Numbered from the stretch's first letter, positions 7,639-17,764 are shown. The stretch is DNA of 64,000 nucleotides from Paenibacillaceae bacterium (GCA_029256185.1 JAQSYI010000033.1:1-64000), one strand, 5' to 3'. The notes: generated by a model from the sequence alone, not told the origin. Numbers and translations: made by a program.

Positions 7639-8628
7639 TCAGGCATTTCTCTCCGCGTCTTCCGTGTAGGCGACAATGATCTTCTGTACCAGAGAGTGTC
7701 TGACCACATCCTGCTCGTCAAAAAGTACAAAACCGATTTCCTCGACATGTTGGAGAATCCGCTGGGCTTCCATCAGCCCGGATTTCTTGCCTCTAGGCAG
7801 ATCGATCTGGGTCACGTCACCGGTGATCACCATCTTGGAGCCGAAGCCCAGACGGGTCAGGAACATCTTCATCTGCTCAGGGGTGGAGTTCTGGGCCTCG
7901 TCCAAGATGATGAAGGAATCGTCCAGCGTCCGTCCTCTCATATAAGCCAGGGGGGCAATCTCGATGGTTCCCCTCTCCAGCAATTTGGCAACCTGCTCCG
8001 GTCCAAGCACATCGTTCAGGGCATCATACAGCGGCCGCAGATAAGGATCCACCTTTTCCTGCAGATCTCCGGGCAGGAAGCCCAGGTTCTCGCCCGCCTC
8101 CACCGCCGGGCGGGTCAGTACGATCCGCTTGACGGAGCCTTCCTTCAAGGCGACTACCGCCAGCACCACAGCCAGATAAGTCTTGCCTGTGCCGGCCGGC
8201 CCGATTCCGAATACAATATCCGACCGCTTGATAAGATTCACATATTTCTGTTGGCCAATCGTCTTAACCCGGATCGGCCTTCCCCGGTGTGTGGCGGTAA
8301 TCTCGCCCTTGAACAGCTCCAGGAGCTGGTCAGCCTTCATCTGCTTGGCCAATTCCAGGGCATAGGCCACATCACGCTCTGTCAGCGGATAATTGTTGCG
8401 GATCAGCGTAAGCAGCACCTCGAACAACTGCCGAAGGGGCTCCAGCTCGTGGGCAGCGCCTTGAATGGCGATCTCTGCGTCCCGCGAGAAGATACGGACA
8501 CCGGAATGCTGTTCTTCAATAATATGAAGAAACTTATCCTGCGGCCCGAACAGCGCCAATGCTTCTTCCGCGTCCTTCACTTTCATCTTGACGGTCTGCT
8601 CCTGCTTGTTGTCTGTCAAATGTCTCAT
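7639..8628 (-). CDS. phoH: PhoH-like ATPase
   Basis: The 329-residue cytoplasmic protein has Walker A GPAGTGKT (143-150) and Walker B FIILDEAQN (about 240-248), with a short N-terminal domain typical of bacterial PhoH. The molecular role is uncertain; RNA-related ATPase or helicase activity is usually suggested. The ATG overlaps the yqfD stop as ATGA. Conserved position between yqfD and pgpH. Confidence 0.94.
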   Translation of the reverse strand: MRHLTDNKQEQTVKMKVKDAEEALALFGPQDKFLHIIEEQHSGVRIFSRDAEIAIQGAAHELEPLRQLFEVLLTLIRNNYPLTERDVAYALELAKQMKADQLLELFKGEITATHRGRPIRVKTIGQQKYVNLIKRSDIVFGIGPAGTGKTYLAVVLAVVALKEGSVKRIVLTRPAVEAGENLGFLPGDLQEKVDPYLRPLYDALNDVLGPEQVAKLLERGTIEIAPLAYMRGRTLDDSFIILDEAQNSTPEQMKMFLTRLGFGSKMVITGDVTQIDLPRGKKSGLMEAQRILQHVEEIGFVLFDEQDVVRHSLVQKIIVAYTEDAERNA

Positions 8629-9812
8629 TCTCCTTGGACAATGGCTAGTTCTTCCGTTATCGTTTCCTCGACTTGGAAAAGCACATTCATATACACTTTA
8701 CCATTGTCGGTCTTTTCTTGCAAAACATTGTAAGAAACGAACTTGGCATCCTTGCCCGCATTCATCAGTATATCCGCTTTGGCCCGCTCAAGCCCCGCCG
8801 CCCGGGCCGCCTCAGGCTCTACGGGAACATCCTCCTGACGGACTTCCATCACTTTTTCGGTCAACCAGCCTACAGGAAGCATATAATTGCGCCAGCCCAA
8901 GGTTTTGCGGCTTTCCTCTTTATCCGATGCTTCATAATCCGTTTTGCCGTAACCGGTAATCTGCAAGGCCCTGCCGCCGAACACCAGATAGAAACGCTTG
9001 AACACCTCACCGGTGTATACCTTGTGCTGGCGGATGAGCGGAACCTCTATGCGGGATTCGTACCAGATAATCCCCCGCACCGTACCCTCGGCTGCCACCA
9101 CTTGCCGGTTGGTCTCATTGCCCAGGATGCCGGAGATGAGCACGTCCCCTTTTTTGACATAGCGGTTTGGCTCCACCATGGGCTTTCCCTTCGTGGATTG
9201 CACCTGGGTCACGACAGCGCTCTTGCGTGCCACCAGATGGCGGGGACTCAGGAGCTCCCTCTGTTCGGGGCGGGAGGACTCCACTACCTTGATCACTATC
9301 CGCGTTCCCTGCTTCTCCACTCCAATCCAGGACACCTCGGGGAGACTATGGTTCAAATCCCGGGCTAATTCATCGAGAGGCTTCAGACGGAACTTCCATT
9401 GAAAGGGCTTGATGCCCTGCTCTCTGGCCGCCCGGAGAATCTCATAAGTGGGAATGGTGTCGTTGCCCTCCACCTTCACCTGCCATACCATGGAGGAGAG
9501 CAGGTAGATGCCAATGAAGAAGCCGACCAGGCCGGCAACAAAAAATTTCCGTTTCCCAAGCCTCCCCAGGAAAAAGGGAAAGCCGTGCCGGGTTTCCACA
9601 TGAACCCGGCAGCCTGTCTGCTTCAAGAGCGGACGAAGGCGGAAAAAATCCCTGACCAGCAGCTTGGCCCTGGCTTGTCCGCTGCCCGTCCGGCGGATCT
9701 CCCAGATGGAGAACCGCTGGCTGACAGCCAGGTTAAGCAGCGGCTCCAGCCCGTCACCCCGAATTGTGACGGCCACATAACCCCGCAGGCTTCTGACAAA
9801 TTGCGGCTGCAT
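8625..9812 (-). CDS. yqfD: Sporulation protein YqfD
   Basis: The 395-residue protein has an N-terminal cytoplasmic part, one membrane helix near residues 91-110 (KFFVAGLVGFFIGIYLLSS) and a large outer region. This matches YqfD, a mother-cell sporulation protein associated with the forespore membrane. It is paired with yqfC upstream across a 105-bp gap. The gap contains no separate gene that I can support. Confidence 0.92.
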   Translation of the reverse strand: MQPQFVRSLRGYVAVTIRGDGLEPLLNLAVSQRFSIWEIRRTGSGQARAKLLVRDFFRLRPLLKQTGCRVHVETRHGFPFFLGRLGKRKFFVAGLVGFFIGIYLLSSMVWQVKVEGNDTIPTYEILRAAREQGIKPFQWKFRLKPLDELARDLNHSLPEVSWIGVEKQGTRIVIKVVESSRPEQRELLSPRHLVARKSAVVTQVQSTKGKPMVEPNRYVKKGDVLISGILGNETNRQVVAAEGTVRGIIWYESRIEVPLIRQHKVYTGEVFKRFYLVFGGRALQITGYGKTDYEASDKEESRKTLGWRNYMLPVGWLTEKVMEVRQEDVPVEPEAARAAGLERAKADILMNAGKDAKFVSYNVLQEKTDNGKVYMNVLFQVEETITEELAIVQGE

Positions 9813-9917
9813 ACTCCCACTTCCTTCTTAGATAATGTAACTGCAAGTATTCCGGGCTCCTGGGTCCCCGCAAAGTATCTGGAATAAGCTCGAAGCCAAG
9901 GCACGCTTTGTTGGGGC

Positions 9918-10196
9918 TCACTGGATATATTTCAGGCTATGGATATTCCCTTCCACCAGCACTTCTTCGGTCATTATCGTCCGGATGCTCAGATTCGCTC
10001 CCTGAACCTCCAGCACTCCCTTGGACAACGACAGCTTCAGCAGCTCCTCCGAGAAATGCAGCACTCCCCGGTGATTTTCAATGTGGAGCTGAAGATTGCC
10101 GAGCATGGTCAGCCGCGGCAGATCCATGGTCACATCCTGGGGAATATCCAGGACTCTTGCTGTCCACTGGTCTAGCTTTTTGCGGATACGGCGCAT
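9918..10196 (-). CDS. yqfC: Sporulation protein YqfC
   Basis: The 92-residue protein beginning MRRIRKKLDQWTARVLDIPQ is a clear YqfC/YabP-type small sporulation protein (the motif LDIPQDV...LPRLTMLGN is characteristic). YqfC and YqfD are made in the mother cell under sigma-E in Bacillus. GGGAGG lies 12 nt upstream of the ATG. It is the first conserved gene after the long accessory island; in relatives it directly follows floA and a small hypothetical gene. Confidence 0.93.
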   Translation of the reverse strand: MRRIRKKLDQWTARVLDIPQDVTMDLPRLTMLGNLQLHIENHRGVLHFSEELLKLSLSKGVLEVQGANLSIRTIMTEEVLVEGNIHSLKYIQ

Positions 10197-10287
10197 ATGT
10201 CGGCTCTACCTCCCGGGAATCGCATCTGTCGTTTCTTACATGGCCAACCCTCTCCGTGAACCGAAAAGAGCCGTCTCGTATCTTTAC

Positions 10288-10316
10288 AAAATATGCGAAG
10301 CGGCAAGGGAATATGA
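10288..10316 (-). promoter_or_regulatory. Candidate sigma-E promoter of yqfC-yqfD
   Basis: Minus strand: TCATATT (10316-10310), exactly 14 bp, then CATATTTT (10295-10288). The first box fits the sigma-E -35 pattern KMATATT, and six of eight positions fit the -10 pattern CATACANT. Its place about 90 bp before yqfC agrees with sigma-E control in Bacillus. Confidence 0.55.
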
Positions 10317-10536
10317 TAGCCGGTGTCAACCGCAACGCGTGTCGGTTGGCCCTTGGCGGACTCTGTAGCCCGGGATAAATTGTTTTCCAGTCCTGATTTG
10401 TATATTGCAGCCTGGCTAACCGGTTGATGGTGCAAGTACGGTCTTTGTCTGCCGGCGATCCACATGAACATAATGGTTTCACGGACCGCTTAAATCCATT
10501 GGTAAGCAGAGTTGGTCCATGATATATTGAATGGGC

Positions 10537-10608
10537 AAAAGAAACCTCTCCTTTGGGGTATGGTTGGCTGATGCCTCCATTTTGCCAAGGAAAGGTTCCT
10601 TTTTGTTT
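10537..10608 (-). terminator. Bidirectional-looking terminator after binding-protein gene
   Basis: AGAAACCTCTCCTTTGG (10540-10556) pairs with CCAAGGAAAGGTTCCTT (10585-10601), including some G-U pairs. It is flanked by a T-run in both directions: TTTTT on the plus strand after 10599, and CTTTTG on the minus strand. It probably ends the permease/binding-protein transcript. The rest of 10317-10536 shows no gene. Confidence 0.7.
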
Positions 10609-10631
10609 TACAATTTTAAGAAGGGGGCCTC

Positions 10632-10657
10632 TAGGGCGTGTTTGAAAACTCGCCCTA
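10632..10657 (+). repeat. MITE terminal sequence (single end)
   Basis: TAGGGCGTGTTTGAAAACTC reproduces the terminal repeat of the 163-bp MITEs at 28878 and 32022, but the internal MITE sequence does not follow. It is instead closed by CGCCCTA, making a small hairpin. It may be a solo end or deletion derivative. It lies at the left boundary zone of the accessory island. Confidence 0.6.
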
Positions 10658-10697
10658 AGTCATTTATGACTTTTGGGACACTCTCTTATTCACTCAC

Positions 10698-12242
10698 TTA
10701 CTTCTTGGATTTCATAAATTCGTCCAATTGCTTCTGCTTTTCGGCTATAATTTTGTCGGACCCGGAAGCTTTCGCCTTGGCGATAAACTTCGGCAGCACT
10801 TCATCCGGATCAACGGAACCGGTATCGAGACCCGGACTAAATTCATTGCTTACATTACCCGCTTGCGCAACTTCACTCTTTACATTTGCTGTGTCGAAGA
10901 TGAAGCCAAGAACCTTGGACGTTTCGGCGGAATCGTTAAATTTCTTGAAATTGTCCCATTTGTTCGGGTTTTCGCTGGCCCACAGGTAATTGTTGAACTG
11001 GTTGCCGAATAACCATGCTTGGTTCAGGTTGTAGCCGGACGTACTGGCGTCAATGCCCGGAGCGAAATCGATAAGGTTGTCGCTTTTCTTGACGAAGTGC
11101 TTGCCCTCAATGCCGAAAGAAATCAAGTTGACCAGGTACTTGTCGGTATGCAGCAGGTTCAAAAACATCATCGCCCGTTCCGGATTCTTCGAGGTTCTGG
11201 AGATGGACGTCATCGAGCCCGTCGTATCCGTAGTCGCGATGATTGGCTTTGTCAGCTCCACTTGAACCCACTGTATGCCGGAGGACTGGCTGACCTCGGC
11301 GTCCTTGCCCGGTTTCAACTGCTCCAAAAAAGAGAACGCTTTGCCTGATTTCAGCGAACCGCCCATATCCTGCAGCGTCGCTGCATCCTTGTTCACGTAA
11401 CCGGCCAAGTACCATTTCCGGGCCAAATCCAGCCCTGATTTATATTCAGGTGTTTCCAGCATGTTAACCACTTTAGTATCTGTCGAGTTTCTTTTGACAG
11501 TGCCGAATGCGTCGCCGACTGCTTCAAAATAGTTAGGATAATAATACCGGTTCATAACGGTCGAACTTTTGTTCATCACCAGCGGTGTGACTCCAGGCTC
11601 TTTCTCTTTGATCATGTCGTAAAAGGGCTCAAGGTCTTCCAGCGTCTTGATTTTTTTGATGTCGATGGCGTACTTATCGACCAAATCCTTGCGCAGCATA
11701 ACGCCGTATTGGCTGGCAATCTCTTTGTTAACCGGGAACCCGTAGTTTTGGCCGTTAAATTTGCCGCCTTCGAGCAGAGCAGGGTTCAACTGCTTCTTCG
11801 CCTCCGGCGCAAGCTTGTCGATCAAATCGTTAAGCGGAATAATATTTCCTTGCTGAATTTTCGTGCTGTAGCTGTCCCAGTTCACGGTATACATCAGATC
11901 GAACGGTTCGTTGGATGCAAATTTGAGATTCATCTTGTCCTTCCAGCTTCCCCAGTCGATAACCGTCAATTCAAAGGTAGCATTGATCTTATCCTTCAAA
12001 TATTTGCTGATTTCCTGATTGACCAAGTCTTGATCCTTCGGAGCAGAGCTCCCCGGCACGAACATCTTAAGCGCATACGGCTCCAATGTCGGCTTGGCCG
12101 ATTCCGTTGGCTTCGCACTGCTTTCAACCGTTGGAGAAACGGATGAGTTTGCCTCCTCCTCCTTGCCGCAGCCCGCCAAGATCAAGGATAGCGACAACAC
12201 AGACAGCATCGTCATTATCAACCCATTTTTTAATTTCATCAT
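10698..12242 (-). CDS. Sugar ABC transporter substrate-binding lipoprotein (cassette 1, A)
   Basis: The 514-residue product has a lipoprotein signal with lipobox LILAGC (C25), a Ser/Glu-rich linker, and a family-1 extracellular binding-protein fold of the LplA type. It should capture oligosaccharides and deliver them to the permeases encoded immediately upstream (gaps 51 and 21 bp, same operon). It is a close paralogue of the binding protein at 17842-19431: both contain TVIDWGSWKDK, share the same run of motifs, and end in a DKIIAE..Q.QLDE tail. The substrate is unknown. Confidence 0.9.
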   Translation of the reverse strand: MMKLKNGLIMTMLSVLSLSLILAGCGKEEEANSSVSPTVESSAKPTESAKPTLEPYALKMFVPGSSAPKDQDLVNQEISKYLKDKINATFELTVIDWGSWKDKMNLKFASNEPFDLMYTVNWDSYSTKIQQGNIIPLNDLIDKLAPEAKKQLNPALLEGGKFNGQNYGFPVNKEIASQYGVMLRKDLVDKYAIDIKKIKTLEDLEPFYDMIKEKEPGVTPLVMNKSSTVMNRYYYPNYFEAVGDAFGTVKRNSTDTKVVNMLETPEYKSGLDLARKWYLAGYVNKDAATLQDMGGSLKSGKAFSFLEQLKPGKDAEVSQSSGIQWVQVELTKPIIATTDTTGSMTSISRTSKNPERAMMFLNLLHTDKYLVNLISFGIEGKHFVKKSDNLIDFAPGIDASTSGYNLNQAWLFGNQFNNYLWASENPNKWDNFKKFNDSAETSKVLGFIFDTANVKSEVAQAGNVSNEFSPGLDTGSVDPDEVLPKFIAKAKASGSDKIIAEKQKQLDEFMKSKK

Positions 12243-12293
12243 ACATGACCCCTCCCAAAATTATAGTTTATATGCCAACCAGCATTGCTGGAA

Positions 12294-13250
12294 CTAGCCT
12301 TTAATAGCGCCTACGGTCAAGCCTTTCACGAAATATTTCTGGAAGAACGGATACGCGAGCACAATTGGACCCATGCCGATCATCGCCATTGCCATCCGCA
12401 CGGTTTCGTTCGGCAGCTTGGCGATCTCCCCTGCAGTAGAGGAGGAATTGCCTGCATTGGAAAGCAGAAATTGCAAATTCCGCATTACTTTGTACATCAG
12501 GTACTGCAGGTTGACCATTTTGTCATTGTTCATAAACACCAGGCTGTTGAACCAGTCGTTCCAATATCCCAGTGTATAGAACAGCCCGATAGTGGCTATG
12601 ACCGGCATCGACAGCGGCAATACGATCGTGAAGTAAATTCGGTATTCGCTTGCCCCGTCAATGCTGGCCGATTCCATAATCGACGGATGGATCGTCTGCT
12701 GGAAGAAGGTACGCATCATGATGACATAGAACGCGCTCAAAAGGTGGCCCGGAACGATCAACGCAAGCAGCGAGTCGTTGAAGTGCAAATAATTCGTATA
12801 AACCAGGTACCACGGCACAAGCCCTCCGTTAAAAATCATCGTAAAAAAGATAAAGAAGGAGAAAAAACCGCGGTAAGAAAAATTGTGCCTGGCGAGCGAG
12901 TAAGCGAACAAGGATGTGATGAACAGTCCCAACAGCGTTCCTACTACCGTGACTACAATGGAAATTTCATAGCTTCTGAGCACCTTCCCAAAATCGTTAA
13001 AGACGAACTCATAGGCAGCCAGACTGAACTTGCCCGGTATCAACCGGTACCCTTCAACCGCCACCGTCTTCTCGTCGGTGAACGAAACGGCAAGTACAAG
13101 CATAACCGGAAACACACAGAGCACGCTGTAGATGATAAAAACTCCATTGAGAACCACATTGGCTGAACGTGATATCGCGTTAGGGTCCGTATAGGACTTC
13201 TTCACTGCAACAGAAGAAGCATCCGGATCTCCTTTGATTGCGGTTTCCAT
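12294..13250 (-). CDS. Carbohydrate ABC permease, LplC/MalG-like
   Basis: The 318-residue protein has six membrane helices and the EAA-type cytoplasmic loop ESASIDGASEYRIYFTIVLP, typical of the MalG half of oligosaccharide importers in the LplBC/YtcP group. Its N-terminus is a short Lys-rich cytoplasmic tail. It lies 21 bp after the MalF-like partner, so it probably forms a heterodimer with it. No ATPase gene is nearby; a shared MsmX-type ATPase encoded elsewhere is expected. Confidence 0.92.
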   Translation of the reverse strand: METAIKGDPDASSVAVKKSYTDPNAISRSANVVLNGVFIIYSVLCVFPVMLVLAVSFTDEKTVAVEGYRLIPGKFSLAAYEFVFNDFGKVLRSYEISIVVTVVGTLLGLFITSLFAYSLARHNFSYRGFFSFFIFFTMIFNGGLVPWYLVYTNYLHFNDSLLALIVPGHLLSAFYVIMMRTFFQQTIHPSIMESASIDGASEYRIYFTIVLPLSMPVIATIGLFYTLGYWNDWFNSLVFMNNDKMVNLQYLMYKVMRNLQFLLSNAGNSSSTAGEIAKLPNETVRMAMAMIGMGPIVLAYPFFQKYFVKGLTVGAIKG

Positions 13251-13271
13251 GCTGTTCCTCCTCGAATTTTA

Positions 13272-14213
13272 TTAAAATAACGCATGTTCCTTGCTGTATT
13301 TGCTTACTAACCCATTAGCCCCCAGAACCACGAAGAAGCCAACGACTGCCTGATACAACCCTGCTGCGGAAGACATGCCAATATCCGAGAATTGAAGCAG
13401 CGCGCGGTACACGTAAGTGTCGATCACATTCGTGGTCGGATACAGCGCCCCGGCATCCAGCGGCACCTGATAAAACAAGCCGAAATCTGCATTCAAAATT
13501 TTCCCTACCGCCAGCAGCGTCATAATGATAATGACGGGCTTGATCATCGGAATTGTAATACGCGTAATTCGTTGCCATTTGGTAGCGCCGTCGATTAACG
13601 CGGCTTCATAATATTCCTGATCGATCCCGATAATGGCGGCCAAATACAGAACGCTGGAGTAGCCGATACTTTTCCAAACATGAACCAGCGGCAGAATGAA
13701 CGGCCAATATTTCGGCTCGCCGTACCAAGCAATAGCCTTGGCGCCAAGAGGCTCCAAAATCGCTTTGTTGATGAACCCGTATTCCTCGCTTAACATTGAG
13801 AAACCCAAGTAGGCAACCACAACCATGGACAAAAAATACGGGAGGAACATGACGGTTTGATAGAACTTGGCCGCAAACCGGTTCCGCAGCTCGTTCAGCA
13901 TCACGGCGAACAGCACAGCCAGCGTTGTCGTTAACACAATAAAGAGCAGGTTGTACAAAATCGTGTTCCGGGTAATGACCCAGGCATCTGTCGTCTTGAA
14001 CAGAAATTTGAAATTTTCAAGACCTACCCAAGGGCTTGCCCATATGCCCTCGACGTAATTGATGCTCTTGAAGGCGATGACCGTGCCGATCATCGGCAGG
14101 TAATTGTTGATCAACAAATAAATGATTCCAGGAAGAAGCATAATCAGGAAAGCCCGTTCCTTCCACAACGTCCGCCAAACAGTTGATTTCCTCGGCATCA
14201 TTCCCTGTTCCAT
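13272..14213 (-). CDS. Carbohydrate ABC permease, LplB/MalF-like
   Basis: The 313-residue protein has six membrane helices and EAALIDGATKWQRITRITIP as the EAA loop. It is the first gene of the cassette 1 transport operon (permease-permease-binding protein). A TATAAT-like -10 lies at 14257-14252 with no good -35, which would suit activation by the AraC-type regulator encoded just upstream. It is separated from that regulator by a terminator. Confidence 0.92.
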   Translation of the reverse strand: MEQGMMPRKSTVWRTLWKERAFLIMLLPGIIYLLINNYLPMIGTVIAFKSINYVEGIWASPWVGLENFKFLFKTTDAWVITRNTILYNLLFIVLTTTLAVLFAVMLNELRNRFAAKFYQTVMFLPYFLSMVVVAYLGFSMLSEEYGFINKAILEPLGAKAIAWYGEPKYWPFILPLVHVWKSIGYSSVLYLAAIIGIDQEYYEAALIDGATKWQRITRITIPMIKPVIIIMTLLAVGKILNADFGLFYQVPLDAGALYPTTNVIDTYVYRALLQFSDIGMSSAAGLYQAVVGFFVVLGANGLVSKYSKEHALF

Positions 14214-14332
14214 CGTCCTCCACCTCGCTTTCTTTGAATTGATATGGCTTTATTATAGAAGCTGGCCTCCAGGGGCACTATGAAGCGTCATGACCTAATT
14301 AGCGATATGATGACGTTGTCCCACAAAATGAA

Positions 14333-14366
14333 CAAAAAAAAGCGTTCCCGCAGGTGATGGGAACGC
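14333..14366 (-). terminator. Intrinsic terminator after response-regulator gene
   Basis: GCGTTCCC (14342-14349) and GGGAACGC (14359-14366) form a perfect 8-bp stem. On the minus strand it is followed by an 8-T run (14341-14333). It separates the regulator/sensor operon from the transport operon of cassette 1. Confidence 0.9.
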
Positions 14367-14373
14367 AAGCCGA

Positions 14374-16005
14374 TCAAATTTGATATTTCTTACGATATTC
14401 CTGCGGAGTGACACCTGCCATTTTTTTGAATATTTTAGTGAAATAAGAAAAATTATCATATCCAACTGAGGCACCGATGTCGCCGATTTTGATATTTGAG
14501 GTTGTAAGCAGTGTTTTGGTCCGATTTATCCTTGCCGCAATGATATATTCCGTCAGCGATAATCCCGTCTCTTTCTTGAACAGCCTGGATAAATAAGCCG
14601 GATTCAAATAGACATGATCCGCCACTTGCTCCCGGGTTACTTCGTGCAAATGCTCCTCAATATAGTGCTTCACCTTGCCGATTATTGCCGAATGATCGTC
14701 GTCCAGATTGTTGATTCCGTCGATGGCTTGGTTGACCAGCCGGATTGCCCAGTGCTGAAGCTTGCTCAAGGATTTGACCGATGCGGGGTCCTCCAGCAGC
14801 TTCTCTGATCCTATTAATTTTTGAGCTGATATTCCTCTCTTGTGGGACAAATGATAGATCAAATGCAAGAAGGAATGATAAATTGCTTTTACGATTTCGA
14901 TATGAACCGGCTTCTCTTGCAATCTGGCAAACGTATCGTTGATTTGAGCCAGCAACACCCCTTTTTTACCCATATCAATCATTTCCATCCAGTTGTGCCA
15001 CATGATCGACGAGACATACGTCCCATTTTCCGAATGCTGCCATTGCCCGCACATCTCGGATAAAGCGATCACCGAATTCATTCTTGTCACATTGTTATGC
15101 TCTAATTCCAGCAAGGCATGGTAGACATTCGTCACTTGCGGCAGAGGCTTCATATCTCCGACATAACAAGACACATCACAGTAAAAATACCGGTTGCAGG
15201 CGTGGATAAACATCTGACAATCCTCCTTCAGCCGCGAAGCCAACAGTTCTGCAGAAGGAATGTCATCTTCGTCCAGGTATAACAAAGCGAATAAAATGCC
15301 AGGGCGCTCCTGGATGACGGCTCCTTCCAAATGCCGAATCAGAAGCTCCTCCGCGGCATTTCGAAGCGCATAAGACATAATTTCTTCATCCCTACTGTCG
15401 AACTCTTTATGCCATTGTTCAATCGAGAGCATGACCGGCCAAATCTGCTTGGCCAGCAGACCGCCCGGCATGTGGTACGCGGTCAGCATTGCATTGATCG
15501 GCTGACGATACTGACCGATACCGTTATGAAATATATCCTGCCAGAACCGTTCCACAAGAATCGGCTTCTGATTTTCCCAGAGCTTATAATATTTGTTGTA
15601 CAACTGATTGAACGCTTGCGCTTCCCTCTCCTGCTCCATATGGGCGATAGCGCGGGCGAAAACTTGCTGCAGCTGGTCGTAATCCACCGATTTCAGAATA
15701 TATTCAAATACGTTAAGATGGATGGCCTGCTGGGCATATTCGAAGCTGGCGTGTCCCGTGACCAGGATGCACGGAGTCAATGGATAGTATTCATTCATCC
15801 ACTTGCACAGCTCCAGCCCGTTGCTTCCCGGCATTTCGATATCACAGATCATAATATCGATATGATACGCCTTGCATTGCTCCATAGCTTCATCCGCATC
15901 GTAGGCCTCGAATATTCCCGTTACGTTCAATTCGAACCAATTTATTCTCTTTTTAACCGCTTGCACGGCATACCACTCGTCGTCCACGATGATGACGTTA
16001 TACAT
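14374..16005 (-). CDS. YesN-like response regulator, AraC-type DNA binding
   Basis: The 543-residue regulator has a receiver domain (1-120) with acidic pocket DDE (8-10) and phospho-acceptor D55 in MICDIEMPG, a long middle region, and a C-terminal double helix-turn-helix AraC domain (about 440-540). Genes of this YesN type control neighbouring sugar transporters in Bacillales. It overlaps the histidine kinase gene by 8 nt. The likely target is the permease operon at 14213-10698. Confidence 0.93.
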   Translation of the reverse strand: MYNVIIVDDEWYAVQAVKKRINWFELNVTGIFEAYDADEAMEQCKAYHIDIMICDIEMPGSNGLELCKWMNEYYPLTPCILVTGHASFEYAQQAIHLNVFEYILKSVDYDQLQQVFARAIAHMEQEREAQAFNQLYNKYYKLWENQKPILVERFWQDIFHNGIGQYRQPINAMLTAYHMPGGLLAKQIWPVMLSIEQWHKEFDSRDEEIMSYALRNAAEELLIRHLEGAVIQERPGILFALLYLDEDDIPSAELLASRLKEDCQMFIHACNRYFYCDVSCYVGDMKPLPQVTNVYHALLELEHNNVTRMNSVIALSEMCGQWQHSENGTYVSSIMWHNWMEMIDMGKKGVLLAQINDTFARLQEKPVHIEIVKAIYHSFLHLIYHLSHKRGISAQKLIGSEKLLEDPASVKSLSKLQHWAIRLVNQAIDGINNLDDDHSAIIGKVKHYIEEHLHEVTREQVADHVYLNPAYLSRLFKKETGLSLTEYIIAARINRTKTLLTTSNIKIGDIGASVGYDNFSYFTKIFKKMAGVTPQEYRKKYQI

Positions 16006-17764
16006 CGAAAGCCTCCCCGTGTTTTTGCCTGAGTATCGGAATGCGCAGTGTAACCTTCGCCCCCTGCTCCGGCATGTTGCCTAAAGTCGTTTCGACAGGC
16101 TCGTTGAACATCATCTTCAGCCGCCGACACACATTCCAAATGCCGAGATGCTCGTTTCTTTCGACATCGCCGGCACGTTGCATCGCTTGAAGCTCCGCCA
16201 GCCGCTCTTCCGGGAATCCGTTGCCGTTGTCCGTAATATCAACGGTAACAAACCGTTCGGGATCGACCGGGTCCGGACGTACGGCGATACGAATCAGCAA
16301 CATATCCTTCCCCTTCTTCATACCGTGGATCACACAATTTTCCGCAAAAGGCTGCACCGTAAGCGGAGGAATTCTGCAATTCATATAAGCGGCGTCAGCC
16401 GCAATATCGAAGGTGAGCTTGTTCGGAAACCGCAGCTTTTGAATTTCCAGATAATTCTGTAAATGGTTAAGTTCTTCAGAGAAAGAAACCGATTTCCGGT
16501 GGTTTTGCATCGTGAATCGAAAATAATCCTGCAGATGTTTAGCCATCTTCTGAATCAACTCGTGCTCCTGAAGGGACGCCAGGCTGTGAACGATATTCAG
16601 GGAATTCATATAAAAGTGAGGGTTGATTTGCGCCTGCAGATGCTTGAGCTCCGCTTCCTTGACCTGCAGCATTTTCTCATAGACGTCGATCTTCAAGCTT
16701 TGAATTTCTGAAGCCATCTGATTAAACGATTCGATCATAAAGCGAAACTCCGTCGTCTTGGTCGGATCCAGCCGGATGTCGAGATTTCCCATCGTGATCC
16801 GCCTCATACCCTTGATTATATCGTTCAGAGGGACAAGAATCACCTTGCGCACAAACAACAAACAACCGATGGCGATCACGGCCGCCACGACCGGGACAAG
16901 CAGGATGACCCGCTGAAAATACGGCAAATGCTCGAGCAGGATACGTTCCGGAATAAAAATGAGCAGCTGCAGCGGAAGCTCCTTAAACGAACCTTTAATA
17001 GTTAAATAGCTGCTTCGATCATCCGGAGACCGGATGGACGTAAATCGCTCCTCCGATGACAAGAATCCGGCAAGGCCTCCAGCACCCGATTCCGTCCACT
17101 CGGCTCTGTCCGCCAGAAGCTCTCCCTTCCGGGTAAACAGCGCCGCTTCCCGGCCAAAGTCGTTCACCATCGCCATCAGTTTATCCGCTTCTGCCAGAGC
17201 GCCAACATATACATCCTGAGTAATCCCTTTGAATACTTTCATGAGATACGGCTTATCGGCCAACGTAACGACGATCCACGAGTCGAAGTCCCGGTCCTTC
17301 TGCTCTTTTAAATACCTGCTGAGGCTTTCATTCAACTCTAACTGCATTTTTTTGTCGCTATGCAGAACGATCAGATCTTCCTTCGCAAGCGAATAGGCGA
17401 ACAACGTGTGAACTCCCTCATAGGCATCAATATCCGCTTTAAATTGATTCATAATCCGCTGCTTGGTAAAAAAATATTGTCCGCTGTCTTCGGGAAACAT
17501 CCCCAGAGAGTAGAGCTCCGGATAAGCATAATCGCTTGAATAGTCGCCAACGGCAATCTTCAGCAAATAATGCTTCAGATCCACCATTTTATTGTCAATA
17601 TGTTCAATTTGGTTGGTCAGATGATTGTACTCCGATTGGGACACCTGAATCCGCACAACGTTCATCGCATAGTAATTGTTGTAAAATAAAAAAACGACAA
17701 AAGGCATAATGATCATCACGATTCCGACAATCAACTTGAAGCGCATGGATTTGGGCTGAAACAA
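15998..17764 (-). CDS. YesM-like sensor histidine kinase
   Basis: The 588-residue kinase has a first membrane helix at about 10-30, an extracytoplasmic sensor region (40-280), a second helix near 288-306, a HAMP domain (about 307-360), a His_kinase-type dimerisation segment with QINPHFYMNSLN (phospho-acceptor H383), and a C-terminal ATPase domain with an N-box (FAENCVIHG) and a DNGNGF motif. It is expected to phosphorylate the adjoining regulator. The neighbouring binding protein at 17842-19431 may present ligand to its sensor region; this is inference. Confidence 0.93.
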   Translation of the reverse strand: MFQPKSMRFKLIVGIVMIIMPFVVFLFYNNYYAMNVVRIQVSQSEYNHLTNQIEHIDNKMVDLKHYLLKIAVGDYSSDYAYPELYSLGMFPEDSGQYFFTKQRIMNQFKADIDAYEGVHTLFAYSLAKEDLIVLHSDKKMQLELNESLSRYLKEQKDRDFDSWIVVTLADKPYLMKVFKGITQDVYVGALAEADKLMAMVNDFGREAALFTRKGELLADRAEWTESGAGGLAGFLSSEERFTSIRSPDDRSSYLTIKGSFKELPLQLLIFIPERILLEHLPYFQRVILLVPVVAAVIAIGCLLFVRKVILVPLNDIIKGMRRITMGNLDIRLDPTKTTEFRFMIESFNQMASEIQSLKIDVYEKMLQVKEAELKHLQAQINPHFYMNSLNIVHSLASLQEHELIQKMAKHLQDYFRFTMQNHRKSVSFSEELNHLQNYLEIQKLRFPNKLTFDIAADAAYMNCRIPPLTVQPFAENCVIHGMKKGKDMLLIRIAVRPDPVDPERFVTVDITDNGNGFPEERLAELQAMQRAGDVERNEHLGIWNVCRRLKMMFNEPVETTLGNMPEQGAKVTLRIPILRQKHGEAFDV